From contig CM022667.1 in assembly GCA_012295275.1 (NCBI GenBank), positions 1,266,443 to 1,308,942 on the forward strand: a stretch of 42,500 nucleotides of DNA, read 5' to 3'. Made by a program: the position numbers and the translations under genes. Below the pieces are notes generated by a model that saw only the letters and a program-made list of their open reading frames with translations, had not been told where the DNA came from and did no database searches. Below are positions 22,895-34,079 of the stretch, in pieces (within the stretch, counting starts at the first letter, position 1; every line of letters begins with the position of its first letter). Source of the DNA: Chrysomallon squamiferum (taxonomy: Eukaryota > Mollusca > Gastropoda > Neomphalida > Peltospiridae).

Positions 22895-23290
22895 TGTTGA
22901 AGTTTCAGAAAAGACATTTGTATAAAAAAAAGTTGTAGAAAAGATATTTGTACAAAATTTTGAAGTTTTAGAAAAGATACCTGTACAAAAAATGGAAGTT
23001 GTAGAAAAGATATCTGTACAAGAAGCAGAAGTTGTAGAAATATATCTTACAAAAAATAGAAGTTGTAGAAGCAGATATCTGGACAAAAAGTTGAAGATGT
23101 AGAAAAGATATCTGTACAAAAATTAGAAGTTGTAGAAATATATCTTACAAAAAATGGAAGTTGTAGAAAAGATATCTGTACAAGAAGCAGAAGTTGTAGA
23201 AATATATCTAACAAAAAATAGAAGTTGTAGAAGTGATATCTGGACAAAAAGTTGAAGATGTAGAAAAGATGTCTGTACAAAACGTGGATT
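22895..23290. repeat. Minisatellite, unit about 33 bp, higher-order period about 162 bp
   Basis: About 12 units of the form GAAGTTGTAGAAAAGATATC plus TGTACAAAAAAT. A block starting AATGGAAGTTG at 22991 recurs at 23153 with the same order of variants, giving a five-unit higher-order repeat of about 162 bp. Because 33 is divisible by 3, one plus-strand register is open for 46 codons (22962-23099) with an 11-residue repeat like EVVEKISVQKM before a TAG. I regard it as non-coding because neighbouring units shift frame. Confidence 0.88.
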
Positions 23291-23339
23291 TTGTTGACAG
23301 AGCGTCTGGGACAAATGATCCAAGTATTGGTACAAGACA

Positions 23340-23770
23340 ATACATTTTATAGACTACGTAACTCAGTTAAAAGACTAACTATTGACCAGGCAGACAGTAG
23401 ATTTGTATACAGTGTATACCCACAGCAAGCCACAGACAATGCAAAGCTATAAATACTGTTTACACTATGTGACTACATTAAATGACTGTTTATTGACAAC
23501 AGAACAGAGTAGACTTTGAGTAAAACAACAAACTATGTAGATGATATGTTATTAAAAGAAATTACTATATTTCAAGAAAGTAGATATGTAAAAAAAAAAA
23601 ATACTGTAGAGAATATGTAACTATATAAAGACAACAGCAAAGAGTAGATTATATGTAGAACAGTAAATGTAGATAAAATGTTACTTAAAGAAACAAGTGT
23701 TAAAAACTAGGTGATATGTAAAAGTAGATTTTGTAGACAATATATAACTCAACTGAATTATACAACTAAA
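23340..23770. repeat. Decayed tandem repeat
   Basis: Phrases such as TGTAGACAATATGTAACT, AAAGACTAACTATTGACAAC and AGAGTAGATTATATGTA recur with variation. Units are too diverged to give a firm period by eye. Confidence 0.5.
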
Positions 23771-24095
23771 TAGTGATCACTAAAATAAATAAATAAATAA
23801 ATAAACAGTCAACTCATTGCCTCACTGTGTGAAAAGACACAATAAATAATATCGTAGACAATGCAACTGAACTGATCCGTATGGCTGGGCTACACTACAG
23901 ATTTGTAAAACAAATACTGAATAATTTTGTAACTAAATATCCAAAATGAATGAAAACTGCTGCCGTCAGAGATAAAATATTTTTCACTGTAGACAGGATC
24001 TGCAAGCACAACAATGACATAAATCTTGCACTGTGCTGTGAACAAAAGTAGTAATGTGAGTACAGGGCTTTGACACAAAACAATAACTACTGAAG
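23771..24095. other. Unique spacer
   Basis: ATAA tetranucleotides at 23784-23805, otherwise unique sequence. A 79-codon minus-strand frame (23890-24129) is unassigned and probably chance. Confidence 0.5.
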
Positions 24096-24099
24096 ACCA

Positions 24100-24660
24100 C
24101 ATTGTAAGTAAATGATTTAAATACTTCACTAAAACATTAATTAAAGATCACCACATATGTGTAAGAAAATGGCCTAAATGTTGGACTGTAGATTAAAATT
24201 TCATATGATATGATGTGTATAATAACTAAATGACCTAATTCCCACACTGTAGATTAAAATAGTGTTTTGGTATGTTACTAAACGACCTATATGCTGCATT
24301 GTTGATTAAAACTGTAAATATTGTGTGTGAATTACCTAAATGTTCCACTTGTAGACTTGAAATAATAAAAATTGAATGCTTATGTCTGTCACTAAATGAC
24401 CTAAATGCTTCACTGTAGATTAAAACACTATATACAATATGTAATTTCTATATCCAAATGACCTAATTTCTGTACTGTAGATGAAAACCGTATTTTGATA
24501 TATGATGTTTATAACTAAATTATCTGTATTCTGCTCTGTAGATCAGAATAAAACAATAAATATTATAAATTAAATTTATATTCTAAATGTGGCACCCATG
24601 GGTTAAATCAGTAAATATTTTGTAACTTAAGTTGACCTAAATAGTACACCGAGGGGTAAC
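24100..24660. repeat. Degenerate minisatellite, unit about 60-65 bp, about 9 copies
   Basis: Units of the form ACTAAATGACCTAAATGCTT plus CACTGTAGATTAAAAC followed by an AT-rich variable tail. CTGTAGAT marks recur throughout (for example near 24187, 24249, 24412, 24475 and 24536). Non-coding. Confidence 0.8.
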
Positions 24661-24849
24661 CAGGGATGTTGTTGCCATTGTAGAAAATCAATTGATTCAA
24701 TATTGTGGAAGACATTTTAGCAAACAGTTTGACACAGGTTACCTGTCTTTTGTGTAGTGTGACCTTTATGTGGGACTCTATGGTTCACTCAACTTAAAAA
24801 AAAAAAAAAATGTATAAAAAAAAAAAAAAAAAAAAAGAGGTAGAGAGAG

Positions 24850-25110
24850 GAGAGACTATAATGTTTGATTCGTTGTGACGTGTCAACAAATATTGGATTT
24901 GTTTAAACTGAGTGCAGTGGGTTGGTGTGTTTTGATTTCATTGAGGACCTGCGAGCATCATGCACACAGTTCGTCGCTGATGAATTTCCCATCCGCATGT
25001 CTGTGAATCCGGTTAAAAGTTTCTGTAAATACTTGGTCTGGGTTGCCCTTTTTGTCAGACAGAAAGAGATGGATAGGAAAGTGAGAGAAATAAAGGTCTG
25101 AATTTTTTTT
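24850..25110 (+). other. Less AT-rich island with open frames on both strands
   Basis: After A-runs (24796-24836) comes a unique island. The plus strand is open from 24907 to a TGA at 25099-25101 (64 codons, reading for example FDFIEDLRASCTQFVADEF). The minus strand is open for 108 codons (24903-25229). Neither is recognised, there is no clear splice pair, and open frames on both strands argue for composition rather than coding. Possibly a fragment of a dispersed repeat. Confidence 0.25.
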
Positions 25111-25199
25111 TCAAAATTGTCGCCAGAATTGTTACACAAAAGCAAAATATCATAAACAGTAGTTTTGAAATATATAAATTTAGTCAAATTCTGAAATGC

Positions 25200-25290
25200 C
25201 TTTCTTGAAAATTTCACACACACACACATATGAAATTTTAAAATTTTTATATATATACGTCTGTGTGTGTGTGTGAAATGTTCAAGAAAG
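25200..25290. repeat. Inverted repeat: 29-bp arms, 33-bp loop
   Basis: Left arm 25200-25228 and right arm 25262-25290 are reverse complements with a single mismatch. Each arm combines unique sequence (TTCTTGAAAATTTC on the left) with a CA or TG run, so the pairing is not just microsatellite complementarity. The loop is AT-rich with its own palindrome (AAATTTTAAAATTT). Capable of a hairpin in RNA or cruciform in DNA. The flanks resemble no known foldback transposon. Confidence 0.85.
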
Positions 25291-25770
25291 AAATTTTATA
25301 ATTTACATTTTTTTTATAAATTAAATTGGAAAATGATTTTTCTTCTCAAAGGAATATATTCTCAAATGGAGATAATTAATTTTTGAATAGGTTATACATT
25401 TTATTCATTATGTTTTTAATTTAGAATTCTGTTGCAACAAAATATTAATAATTTAAAAAAAAATATTTTCAAATATGTATCTGTATTTTGAGTAGCAAAA
25501 CTCCGGAAAAAAAAAAGAAAAAAGAAAAAAAAAAGAAATTATATACTTCAAAAACAAACCCTTTTTCAGATGTTTGTATATTCAAAATAAATTAACTTGT
25601 TTCTACTTGTGAAAAAATAAGGAAAAGAAAACTTACATGTGGTGACAGAATTCAGACAAGATTGGTTTTTATTGTGACCATGATGGAACTAGTTACAGCA
25701 TTATCTTGATAAGCTGTCTGTGTATCTCTGCAGATTTCAACCCACTCACTTTATCTGTCTCTTTTTTATA
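25291..25770. other. AT-rich non-coding sequence
   Basis: A-rich patch at 25506-25540, otherwise nothing recognised. Confidence 0.55.
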
Positions 25771-25779
25771 CTGACTCTC

Positions 25780-26215
25780 TCTGTGTGTACGAGGAAGAGA
25801 GAGAGAGAGAAAGAAGGAAATGTGTGTCTGTATTTCAGTGTATGTGTGTTTATGTATGAGAGAAAGAAAGTGCATTTTTGTGTCTGTGAGTGTGTGTGTT
25901 TGTATACATACGTGTGTGTGTGTATGTGCATGTATGTATGTATGTGGGTGTATATAAATAAATATATACGTATGTGTATATATATGTATATGAGAAAGAA
26001 AGAAAGAATGTGTTTTTATGTGTTTGTTTCTGTGTGTTTGTATTTATGTGTCTTGTGTATGTATGATGGTGTGACTAAATGTGTACATGTGCATGTGTAT
26101 GCATGTATGTGCATTCATGTTTGTGTCATGTGCTTGTGATGTATTACTTATGTATATAATGTCTGTGTGTGTGTGCATATATGTTTTTGTATATATGTCT
26201 GTGTTCTATATATTT
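25780..26215. repeat. GA, TG and TATG compound microsatellite
   Basis: GAGA/GAAA patches (25793-25820, 25860-25870, 25992-26008) in a matrix of TG and TATG/GTAT repeats. The 139-codon Cys/Val/Tyr-rich frame (25720-26139) is a repeat register. Confidence 0.88.
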
Positions 26216-26599
26216 GCATCAGCTTTGCTCCATAATAAATTTTCCCTAGTTCTGTTTTATAAGAGTTTTTTTCTTTTTTTTTTCTTTTTTTTTGTTAGTG
26301 TCACAGTTTCTCAACATGCTGTGTCACATTTTGCTATTTTGGCTGTTAGCCCACTGTTCTGTGACACTGTCACATGTCACACCATGTTGATGTAGAAACT
26401 TGCAGAAGACAGAAACACAGTGCTTGACCTTGCTGTCTCTTGCACTGTTTCTTGTTCAGATCTAGGGCATAGTTGATATACCATGAGGTGTTCTTCTTTG
26501 AGACCTATCAAAGAAAAACCATGTAATAAAAGAAGGAAAATGTCAGTGAAGTAATTTATATGTTTAAGAAGTGTCAGCTGGAGATAAAATTTATAATTT
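26216..26599. other. Unique sequence
   Basis: T-rich (26265-26295), then a moderately complex region (26300-26520) rich in GTCACA motifs. No gene or RNA recognised. Confidence 0.5.
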
Positions 26600-26750
26600 A
26601 GCATATAAAAATATATATATATATATAGAGATATGCATGCTTTAAAAATATATATATATATATATAGATATGCATGCTTTAAAAATACATATATATATAT
26701 TTTAAAACTCATGTCTGTCTGTTCTTTCTTTCTACATGTCTGTCTGAGTG

Positions 26751-26781
<31 letters not shown>

Positions 26782-26896
26782 CTGTGTGAGTATGTAGTAT
26801 ATATGTATATTGGTGTATATATGTGGGTATGTATTATGTGTGTATATTTTGTGTGTCTAGTATATATGTATAGGAGTGTGTGTGTGTTTTTATCAA

Positions 26897-26942
<46 letters not shown>

Positions 26943-26945
26943 CAT
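26600..26945. repeat. AT-run tandem duplication and TG/TATG tracts
   Basis: The phrase AGATATGCATGCTTTAAAAA occurs twice (near 26629 and 26666), each preceded by an AT run, a 37-bp tandem duplication. It is followed by TG repeats (26748-26775 and 26902-26940) and TATG-rich sequence. Confidence 0.88.
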
Positions 26946-27594
26946 ATGTTCAAATTTCCAATTTCTATTTTTCCATTTGTCTCTGAATATATATTTCTTT
27001 ATTTCTTTATTTATTCATTTTTATTTTTTTTTTAAACTTTAATTATGTATTTTTAACAAAGACGTAAAAATACACATTTAATGTACCCGTATGCATCATG
27101 CAGTAAACCAGCAGCAAGCAAATTCTGCTTTTGTTATCAGTTTGATGAGGTGTGGCAGTTTTATTATTTGTTAGCCACTCACCAGTAAGTATACAAAAAT
27201 AAATAAATGGGTAGGTAAACAAAGTCAGAGCAAATAACAAACACAACTATACAGTAACAAACAGTCAACAAAACGTAAATGAAAAAAAAAGTCTTTCAGT
27301 TTCAGTTTTTATGAAGTAAACAATGACATTGAGGGTTTTTTTTTGTTACCTTGTTGTATTTATCAGATAATGACAGTCATAATTATTAGGGTCCATCAGA
27401 ATGGTAAGATGTTTGTTTTCATTGCAGAACTGGTAGAGAGTTTGACTTAAATTGTTTATTTTATTTTTATTTTTTATTTTTTTAACTAACTACTGGTTGT
27501 AGTGTTTGTTTGTTTCTATTTATTTTGGTCAGACTAATGGAAGAAGTGTTTCCTAATGTATTTTTACATATAATGTATTCAGCATATGTGAGTT
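26946..27594. other. AT-rich non-coding sequence
   Basis: No feature recognised beyond short T-rich patches. Confidence 0.55.
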
Positions 27595-27840
27595 ATTGTA
27601 TATGTGCGTGCGGGTATGTGTGTTTATGGATGGATGGATGGATGTGTGTATGTATGTATGTGTGTATATGTATGTACTGGTATATCTGTATGTGTGTGTG
27701 TATTACTCTATATGTGTATATGTGTGTGTATATATGTATGTCTTTTTGAGTGTATGTATGTGTATATATATGTATGTATCTATATGTAATGTATATGTTT
27801 ATGTGTGTGCATGTGTGTGTGTGTGTGTGTGTGTGTTTGT
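27595..27840. repeat. TATG/GGAT/TG compound microsatellite
   Basis: GATG tetranucleotide (27626-27642), TATG and TG repeats. Long Tyr/Cys/Val frames are repeat registers. Confidence 0.9.
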
Positions 27841-28339
27841 GTTTATCTTTAGATAATGTGTTATGCTTTCCTATCTGCTAGAAAACTCTTTAAAAGATCC
27901 CTTGCTGTAGATTTAAAAATAACAACTTGTTGCAAGGCAGCATCAGAATTACTTTCTCATTAGCAACATAACTCTCAATAATTCTCTAAAACCACAGATA
28001 AAAAAAAAAAAAAAAAAAAAAATTAAATTCTCTTTTAACTGTCTCTTCCTTCATAGTCTTTTAACAATATTCAAGCCAGTGTTGGTTATAAAACTTACTA
28101 CAAGTTAATTAAAATAGCATTACAAGTTGTTGGCCAGAAAGGGGCAAGCTGTTACCACTCAGAAGGTCATTACTAATCACTATTAACAATAAAATACGTC
28201 ACACACAGGAAGGTACATTCCTTAGTCTTTCACACAGAAATAGGAAGTAGCTCCTTTAGTCTTCCGATATTCCTTTATTCTGTACCACGAGCAACAGGCT
28301 TTCTTCACAAGTTCCTCGAGAATTTATTTTAATTGTTTC
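27841..28339. other. Unique sequence with an A-run
   Basis: A-run at 28001-28022. The rest is unique with no recognised gene. Confidence 0.55.
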
Positions 28340-28823
28340 AAAAGGAATCGCTTGAATTAATTTTTGACTTTTTAATATTACATACTTACGAAATTTAATT
28401 AGACAATTTTTATAACGAGATATTTAGTTTGACGGTTTTTAAAATGAGATAATTAAATTAACATCTGCTTTTATTTATTTTTTTATATTTTTTTTATATA
28501 TATATATAATGTAATTCTTGTGAAATTTAATTAATGATTTTTAAAATGAGATATTTAATTTGATAGTTTTTAAAATTAGATATTTAATTTAATGGGTTGT
28601 TTTAAATGCGACACTAAAATTAAACGTTGACTTTTTTGAATAGCATTTCTTCTGAAATTTTAATATTTGTTATTTTTAAAATGAGATACTTAAATTAATA
28701 TCTTTTCTATTTCTTGATAATACAACACGTCTTCAGAAATTTAATTTAATGATTTTAAAATCAGATATTTAAATGAACCTATTGTATTATGATAAATGCC
28801 CTGCCATGAGCTACACACCAAGG

Positions 28824-28859
<36 letters not shown>

Positions 28860-28860
28860 A
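28340..28860. repeat. Decayed tandem repeat and A-run
   Basis: Phrases TTTTTAAAATGAGATATTTA and CTTCTGAAATTTAATTAATG recur about six times with variation, at 28370-28790. An AT run lies at 28494-28508 and an A-run at 28826-28857. Non-coding. Confidence 0.65.
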
Positions 28861-29859
28861 TATTTAAATCAAAAATAATTTTAAATGAGTTATTTATTCC
28901 TGCCTTATTTAGAAAAAAGAAGAAAACAAGAATTTGTTTTTCTTAAATCTAAGTTACACATATGATTAAAATCCAAAAAGATAAGGAAAAAAAAAAGCCC
29001 AGAAGCTGCAATACAGCACACACTTTCACTCAAAAACACATTTCATAATCTTGGGGCCTTGTCTGGAATGGGATTTAGCCCAGTAACTATGCAAAGAAGA
29101 ACCAAATCACTATCTGTTAAACGCTGATTATAGTAACTGATGCTTTTCTAGCCAAAGTTATTGACATAAATGAGATTTTGTTTAAATATTGTTTCTAAAA
29201 CTAATCTTATTGTATATATTATCTCTACATATTGACAGGGATATTTTATTATTTTATTGTAACAAATGTATCGAAGGTGACAACTCAGTATGAAATGTGT
29301 TGCATAGTCTGCATATGCATCTTTTACATAAGTAATACATCATCTCCTTGTGCAATTTGTAATATTTGACTAGGATGGTATTACATATATTAATTACATA
29401 AGTAATGCAAATAATGCCTTGTATGACGTAAACATTGTAAATGGTTTGAGTGTTTTATATATATATATATGTAATGGATGGATAGTCATAAAGTTATTTT
29501 ATATAATATATTAATACTATTTTGTTAAAACAGTCATGTATTTCAGTTAAATAAAATATACATCAAGCTATGTTTACAATAAATGAATGTAATTCTGTAA
29601 ATATGTGTGGTAAAAGTTACTCTATTTACACAAGTAATATAAAATTTATAACACACTCTGTGTGTGAAATGTTATATATATTATTTAAATGGTGCTGTAT
29701 TGTGTAAATTGTTTGGTTTTTTTGTGGGTTTTTTACTGTTGAGATCAGTAAAGTAGATTCTGTTTTCTGTGAAAAATAATGAATGGTAAAATGTAAAATG
29801 GTATGTATGCTAAATGTTATTTTCTTTTCTTAAGTAATCTACAGAAAATGTTGAAATAA
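28861..29859. other. AT-rich sequence with sparse degenerate repeats
   Basis: 29250-29660 contains isolated phrases (TTACATAAGTAATACA-like and GTGTGAAATG-like) related to the array that follows, so the array may once have extended here. No gene recognised. Confidence 0.5.
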
Positions 29860-30293
29860 TGTAAAAAATATTTAGCACAATATAATTGATATAATTAATA
29901 AGTAATACAGAAAAGGTATACTATTGTGTAAGATTTGTAACACTGTATGTGTAAAGGGTTACGTACACTATTTATATAAATAACATAGAAAAGATTGTTA
30001 CATATACTATATACATAAATAACAGAAAATTTGTAACAAAGTATGAGTATGTGTGAAGTGTTACATACACTATTTACATAAATAACATTGAAGAGATTGT
30101 GTAAAATTTGTAACACTGTGTGTGAAGTATTACATACACTAGTTACATAAATAACACAGAAAAGATTGTGTAAAACGTGTAACACACTGTGTGTGACATA
30201 TTACATACACTAGTTACATAAATAACACAGAAAAGATTGTGTAAAATGTGTAACACACTGTGTGTGACATATTACATACACTATATACACAAG
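29860..30293. repeat. Minisatellite, unit about 71 bp, about 6 copies
   Basis: Units of the form TTACATACACTAGTTACATA plus AATAACACAGAAAAGATTGT and GTAAAATGTGTAACACACTG. Copies at 30153 and 30224 are exactly 71 bp apart and nearly identical, so the right end was homogenised most recently. The minus-strand 96-codon frame here is a repeat register. Confidence 0.9.
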
Positions 30294-30396
30294 TCTGACT
30301 ACTGTCTAGTACTAACACAGTCTGCATGGTGTGATTACACTGCAGGTCAGATTCTGCTTGACAGTGCAGTAATGTATTATAACGATTCAGACATTT

Positions 30397-30490
30397 TTTT
30401 TTTTTTTTTTTTTTTTCACCTACAGGCTAAATTACATTCCAGGTCATTACCACGTATTTGCCACTTAACAAAGATCTTATGAATTTCTTT

Positions 30491-30530
<40 letters not shown>

Positions 30531-30602
30531 TATATTTTTTTATATATTTTTTTTATATATTTTTTTATTATAATTTTTTATTAATTTTTTTTTTTTTTTT
30601 TT
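30397..30602. repeat. Poly-T tracts
   Basis: T runs at 30394-30416, 30493-30527 and 30584-30602, with TATATA interruptions. Simple repeat. Confidence 0.9.
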
Positions 30603-30634
30603 TACTATTTTTTTTTTAAATGTCAATCATATAC

Positions 30635-30780
30635 ATGTATACACACACATACATATATACCCATACACATACACCAACTCACATAAAAACAGATACCCAT
30701 ATAAACAGCCATATACATGTACAAACAGACACACACAGACACACACACAGATACATACACAGATATTCACTTACACAGAT
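30635..30780. repeat. CA/CATA/GACA-rich microsatellite
   Basis: Imperfect CA-rich repeat. Non-coding. Confidence 0.85.
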
Positions 30781-31260
30781 ATATTCCTAAAACACTGAAA
30801 CCTCAACATATTTGAAATTGAATAAAAAAAAAAAAAAAAAAATAACTGCTGGGTGGATCATTAACTTCATACAACACACTGAAAAATACACCAATAAATT
30901 CAGTTATTAATAGATGTTTTTAAATTATTATTATTATTTTTTTTTAAAATAATATTTATGCTGAACAATTACTATCAACTATTAAGTCACAGGTCCTTGC
31001 CAAGTTCATGGGCCTGCTTCTTAATTGTTGGGGACTAAACTGTTGATTTAAAATATTTTAAACTGTCCTATTGACTGAAGGAATGTAAGCGGTAAAGAAT
31101 GCTGGATAGTAGACAAAGAGGTTACGATGACCCAGGGTTTCTTTTCTTGGTGACACTTGTACTTTGAACTGTGTGGGGGCTGCACCGACTCAAGCATGCT
31201 CTCTCATGTGACCTCCGCAAGATAACCTAAACAGTCGAATCTGTGTAAATAAATATTCTC
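30781..31260. other. Unique sequence
   Basis: A-run at 30824-30841 and AT-rich DNA to 30980, then a less AT-rich stretch (31000-31250). No convincing frame or splice pair. Confidence 0.5.
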
Positions 31261-31270
31261 TGTGTGTACG

Positions 31271-31309
<39 letters not shown>

Positions 31310-31402
31310 TATTATGTTACGTGTGTGTGACATGTGTGTATTATTATATGTGTGTATTTTTGTGTGTATGTGTTTTTGTGTATATGTGTGTATTTTTGTG
31401 TA

Positions 31403-31457
<55 letters not shown>
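31261..31457. repeat. GT microsatellite
   Basis: GT runs (31274-31306 and 31408-31456) with TGTTTTT/TATGTG interruptions. Cys-Val frames are shadows. Confidence 0.92.
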
Positions 31458-31459
<2 letters not shown>

Positions 31460-31674
31460 TTCCTTCGTATACTTATAGGTCAGACAAGGAGAACTATTCA
31501 GACCCTTCCTTTTACACTGAATTTCAAAAAAGTGATGTTACACATTGTCATTCTGTTTGTAATTTACTTCTTTACATTTTTTTTATATGTTGTTTCTATC
31601 TTGGATTTAAATTCTGAAACTAAGCTGAACCTATTTAAAATGTTCAGATCCATTGTTAATTTGAGCAGTGTATT

Positions 31675-31965
31675 TTACTAAAGGCAAATTCAACATGTCT
31701 TATTAAAGACAAAGTCAGTGTCTCACTGAATGTAAGTTCATTGCATGTTTTACTAACGGCAAACTGAGTTGTCTCTCAAAGCTCTGTGTGTATGTGTGTG
31801 TGTGCGTGTGCGTGTTTTCATTGAGTAATGTCTTACTAATGACATACTCAGCAGTGAGTTTGAGACGACAGATTGATAAATGTGTCTCACCAACACATAT
31901 TGAGTAATATTTCCTTGCTAATAAAAATAAACTGAGTAATAGATCATTTCACTAATAGCATAGTT
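31675..31965. repeat. Degenerate tandem repeat, about 60-bp spacing
   Basis: Phrases TGTCTTACTAATGACAAACT and CAGTGTCTCACTGA-like recur about five times with a GT microsatellite inserted (31785-31813). Flanks 31458-31674 and 31966-32205 show nothing recognisable. Confidence 0.55.
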
Positions 31966-32205
31966 ATTAATATTTTATTTGATTAATCTGTAGCAAAGAC
32001 AAGTAAACTTGCACTGAAGACAAGCGCCTGTCTCTGTAATGTAGGACAAGGAGGCAGTGGAATCTAATGAAGTTACTGATAAGATAATCAAGTTATTAAA
32101 TGCTTAAAACACAACATTGTCTTACATGTCACTGTCACGTTTGCCCACATATAGAGTTATTTTTCTCCGTGGGTAAGAATAATATACGACTGTAACCCAT
32201 ATAGC

Positions 32206-32455
32206 CTTGCTCTCTCTCTCTTTTTTTTTTTTTTTTCTTTCTCTCTGTCTGTCTGTCTTTCTCTCACTGTCGCTCTTCTCTATCTCTTTGTCTTTGTCTT
32301 TGTCTTTGACAGTCTGTCTTCTGCAGTCTTTTTCTTTTTTTTTTCTTTTTTTTTATTCTGTCTTCCTCTTTATGTTTTTCTGTCATTTGTCTGTCTGCAT
32401 CACACGCTCTCTCTCTCTCACTTTTTTTTTTTCTTTCTTTCTTTCTTTTTTCTGA
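32206..32455. repeat. CT/T-rich low-complexity tract
   Basis: CTCT, CTGT, CTTT and T runs. Leu/Ser/Phe frames are shadows. Confidence 0.88.
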
Positions 32456-32804
32456 TCACATCATCACCATCATCATCATGTACAATGACAGTTTCTGTGT
32501 GTCTGTTCGGCTTTGAAGATCTCATTTGTCCTGAAGTGACCCACTGTGTGGTGGTATTTTTTCATGGCCAGGCTGGAGGCAACATTACTTCACTTGAGTA
32601 CAAGCAGGCCAGGCTCGTGGCATAGGATTTTGTAGGTCACTACCTCCTCTTAGCCAGCACAGCTTAGCCTACAGAGAAATGCAGCATTGACATATTTTCC
32701 CCTTCCATTGTTTTATTGCTTGGCACACTTCATGTCTTTATGATTACGTTTACTGCCAGACAAAGGTGTCATAGAAACAATAGTAGTGTGTGGAATTTCT
32801 ACAA
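32456..32804. other. Unique sequence of ordinary composition
   Basis: A CATCAT patch at 32459-32480, then a less AT-rich island (32480-32700) with no frame or splice pair I trust. Confidence 0.45.
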
Positions 32805-32847
<43 letters not shown>

Positions 32848-32862
32848 TATATATATATATAT
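32805..32862. repeat. GT then AT microsatellite
   Basis: GT run (32809-32837) followed by AT run (32839-32861). Confidence 0.92.
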
Positions 32863-33734
32863 TGTAAGATCTTATTCCTTGTTATTTTAGTTCCTGTGTA
32901 ATTGTTTTGCACTTCTCAAAATATTTCTTTTTCTGATATAGTGAAAGAAAGACAAGAATTTCTGGCTAGAACGTTTCTCTTTTTTTTTTAACTGTGGCTT
33001 CATTGAAAAACATTTGAATTAAATTAATAAGAAAGAAAAATAAGAATAATAATAAGAAGAAGAAGAAGAAACAAATAAAGAAAACATAAAGATTGAAAAT
33101 ATTAAAAAAAAAAAAAATGTATAGAAAGAAAAAGAAAAAAAAAGAAGAATCAAATTATGTAATTTCTAGACTAAAAATAACACATGAAAATATTGAATTT
33201 TAGCTGCCAGTTACATGTTTGAAACAGCTTATTACTTACAATCTGATACATAATTTATAATGACACACTTTTCCACCTACGTTTGAATGAAGGAACTGAT
33301 CTTCCTGATTTAAAATTTTAAACAAGTGCTTTACAGTAAAGACACAGCTACACTCTGCAAAGAAACAGGCTAAAAAAACAAAACAAAAATCATTAATTAA
33401 AGAATAAAAAACAAAATCTTTCAGGTGCTTTTCTAAATAAATAAATAAATAAATATATGTCTTAAAAAAAAGAAATAGCAGCACTCCCAAACTCCCAAAT
33501 AGATGATATGGAAATAAATAAATTAATTAATTAATTAATTAATTCAGATCCATCATAAAAATAAACTTCCAGGTACTTTTCTTCCATTCTTTCTTTCATT
33601 CTTTCTTTCTTTCTTTTTTTCTTTTAGTAATTGTTGTTAAACCTGTATTTGAAAAAAACAAACATTTGTTGACATTGAATTAAAAACAGTAATATTGTTA
33701 TTATATATTTACTTTATGTACATGTGAGTATATG
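32863..33734. other. AT-rich sequence with short simple repeats
   Basis: GAA-rich (33055-33070), A-run (33103-33117), AATA (33436-33455), TTAA (33517-33545) and CTTT (33588-33625) tracts. No gene recognised. Confidence 0.6.
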
Positions 33735-34005
33735 TGGGGTAAACATACTAATAAAATTGTCCAAGTTAGAACAATTCAGAGCTATAAGATGGAATTTAAA
33801 ATACAAGTTTCTCTCTATTATTTTGTGTATAGATTTTTATTTTTATTTTTTATGAATGTACAAATAAAATTGTCTACATTTGCAAAATTCAGAAATATAA
33901 CACAGAATTTAATATTTCAGGTATATACTGTTGTATAACTTTTTTTTTTGGAATTTTAAATTTCAAAAACATACAAATAAAAGCGTGTCTAGATTTACAC
34001 ACACA
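33735..34005. repeat. Degenerate tandem repeat, unit about 113 bp, 3 copies
   Basis: Phrases AATAAAATTGTCTACATTTG and CAAAATTCAGAAATATAA recur near 33749, 33861 and 33975. Non-coding. It abuts the coding-like relic to its right. Confidence 0.7.
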
Positions 34006-34079
34006 GATGACTTGTTAATGGATGTTTTACAGAATATCTGTTTGCACTTCCTCAACTCTCCATCTCCTTCTGGGAACAT

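Noticed and set aside
22850-23340. Minus-strand Phe/Tyr/Ile/Ser repeat protein (frames of 70-97 codons)
   Set aside because: Three overlapping registers of the 33-bp minisatellite are all open. None has a consistent frame through the array.
25720-26139. 139-codon Cys/Val/Tyr-rich open frame
   Set aside because: It is one register of a TG/TATG/GA compound microsatellite. No domain, no start context and no splice sites.
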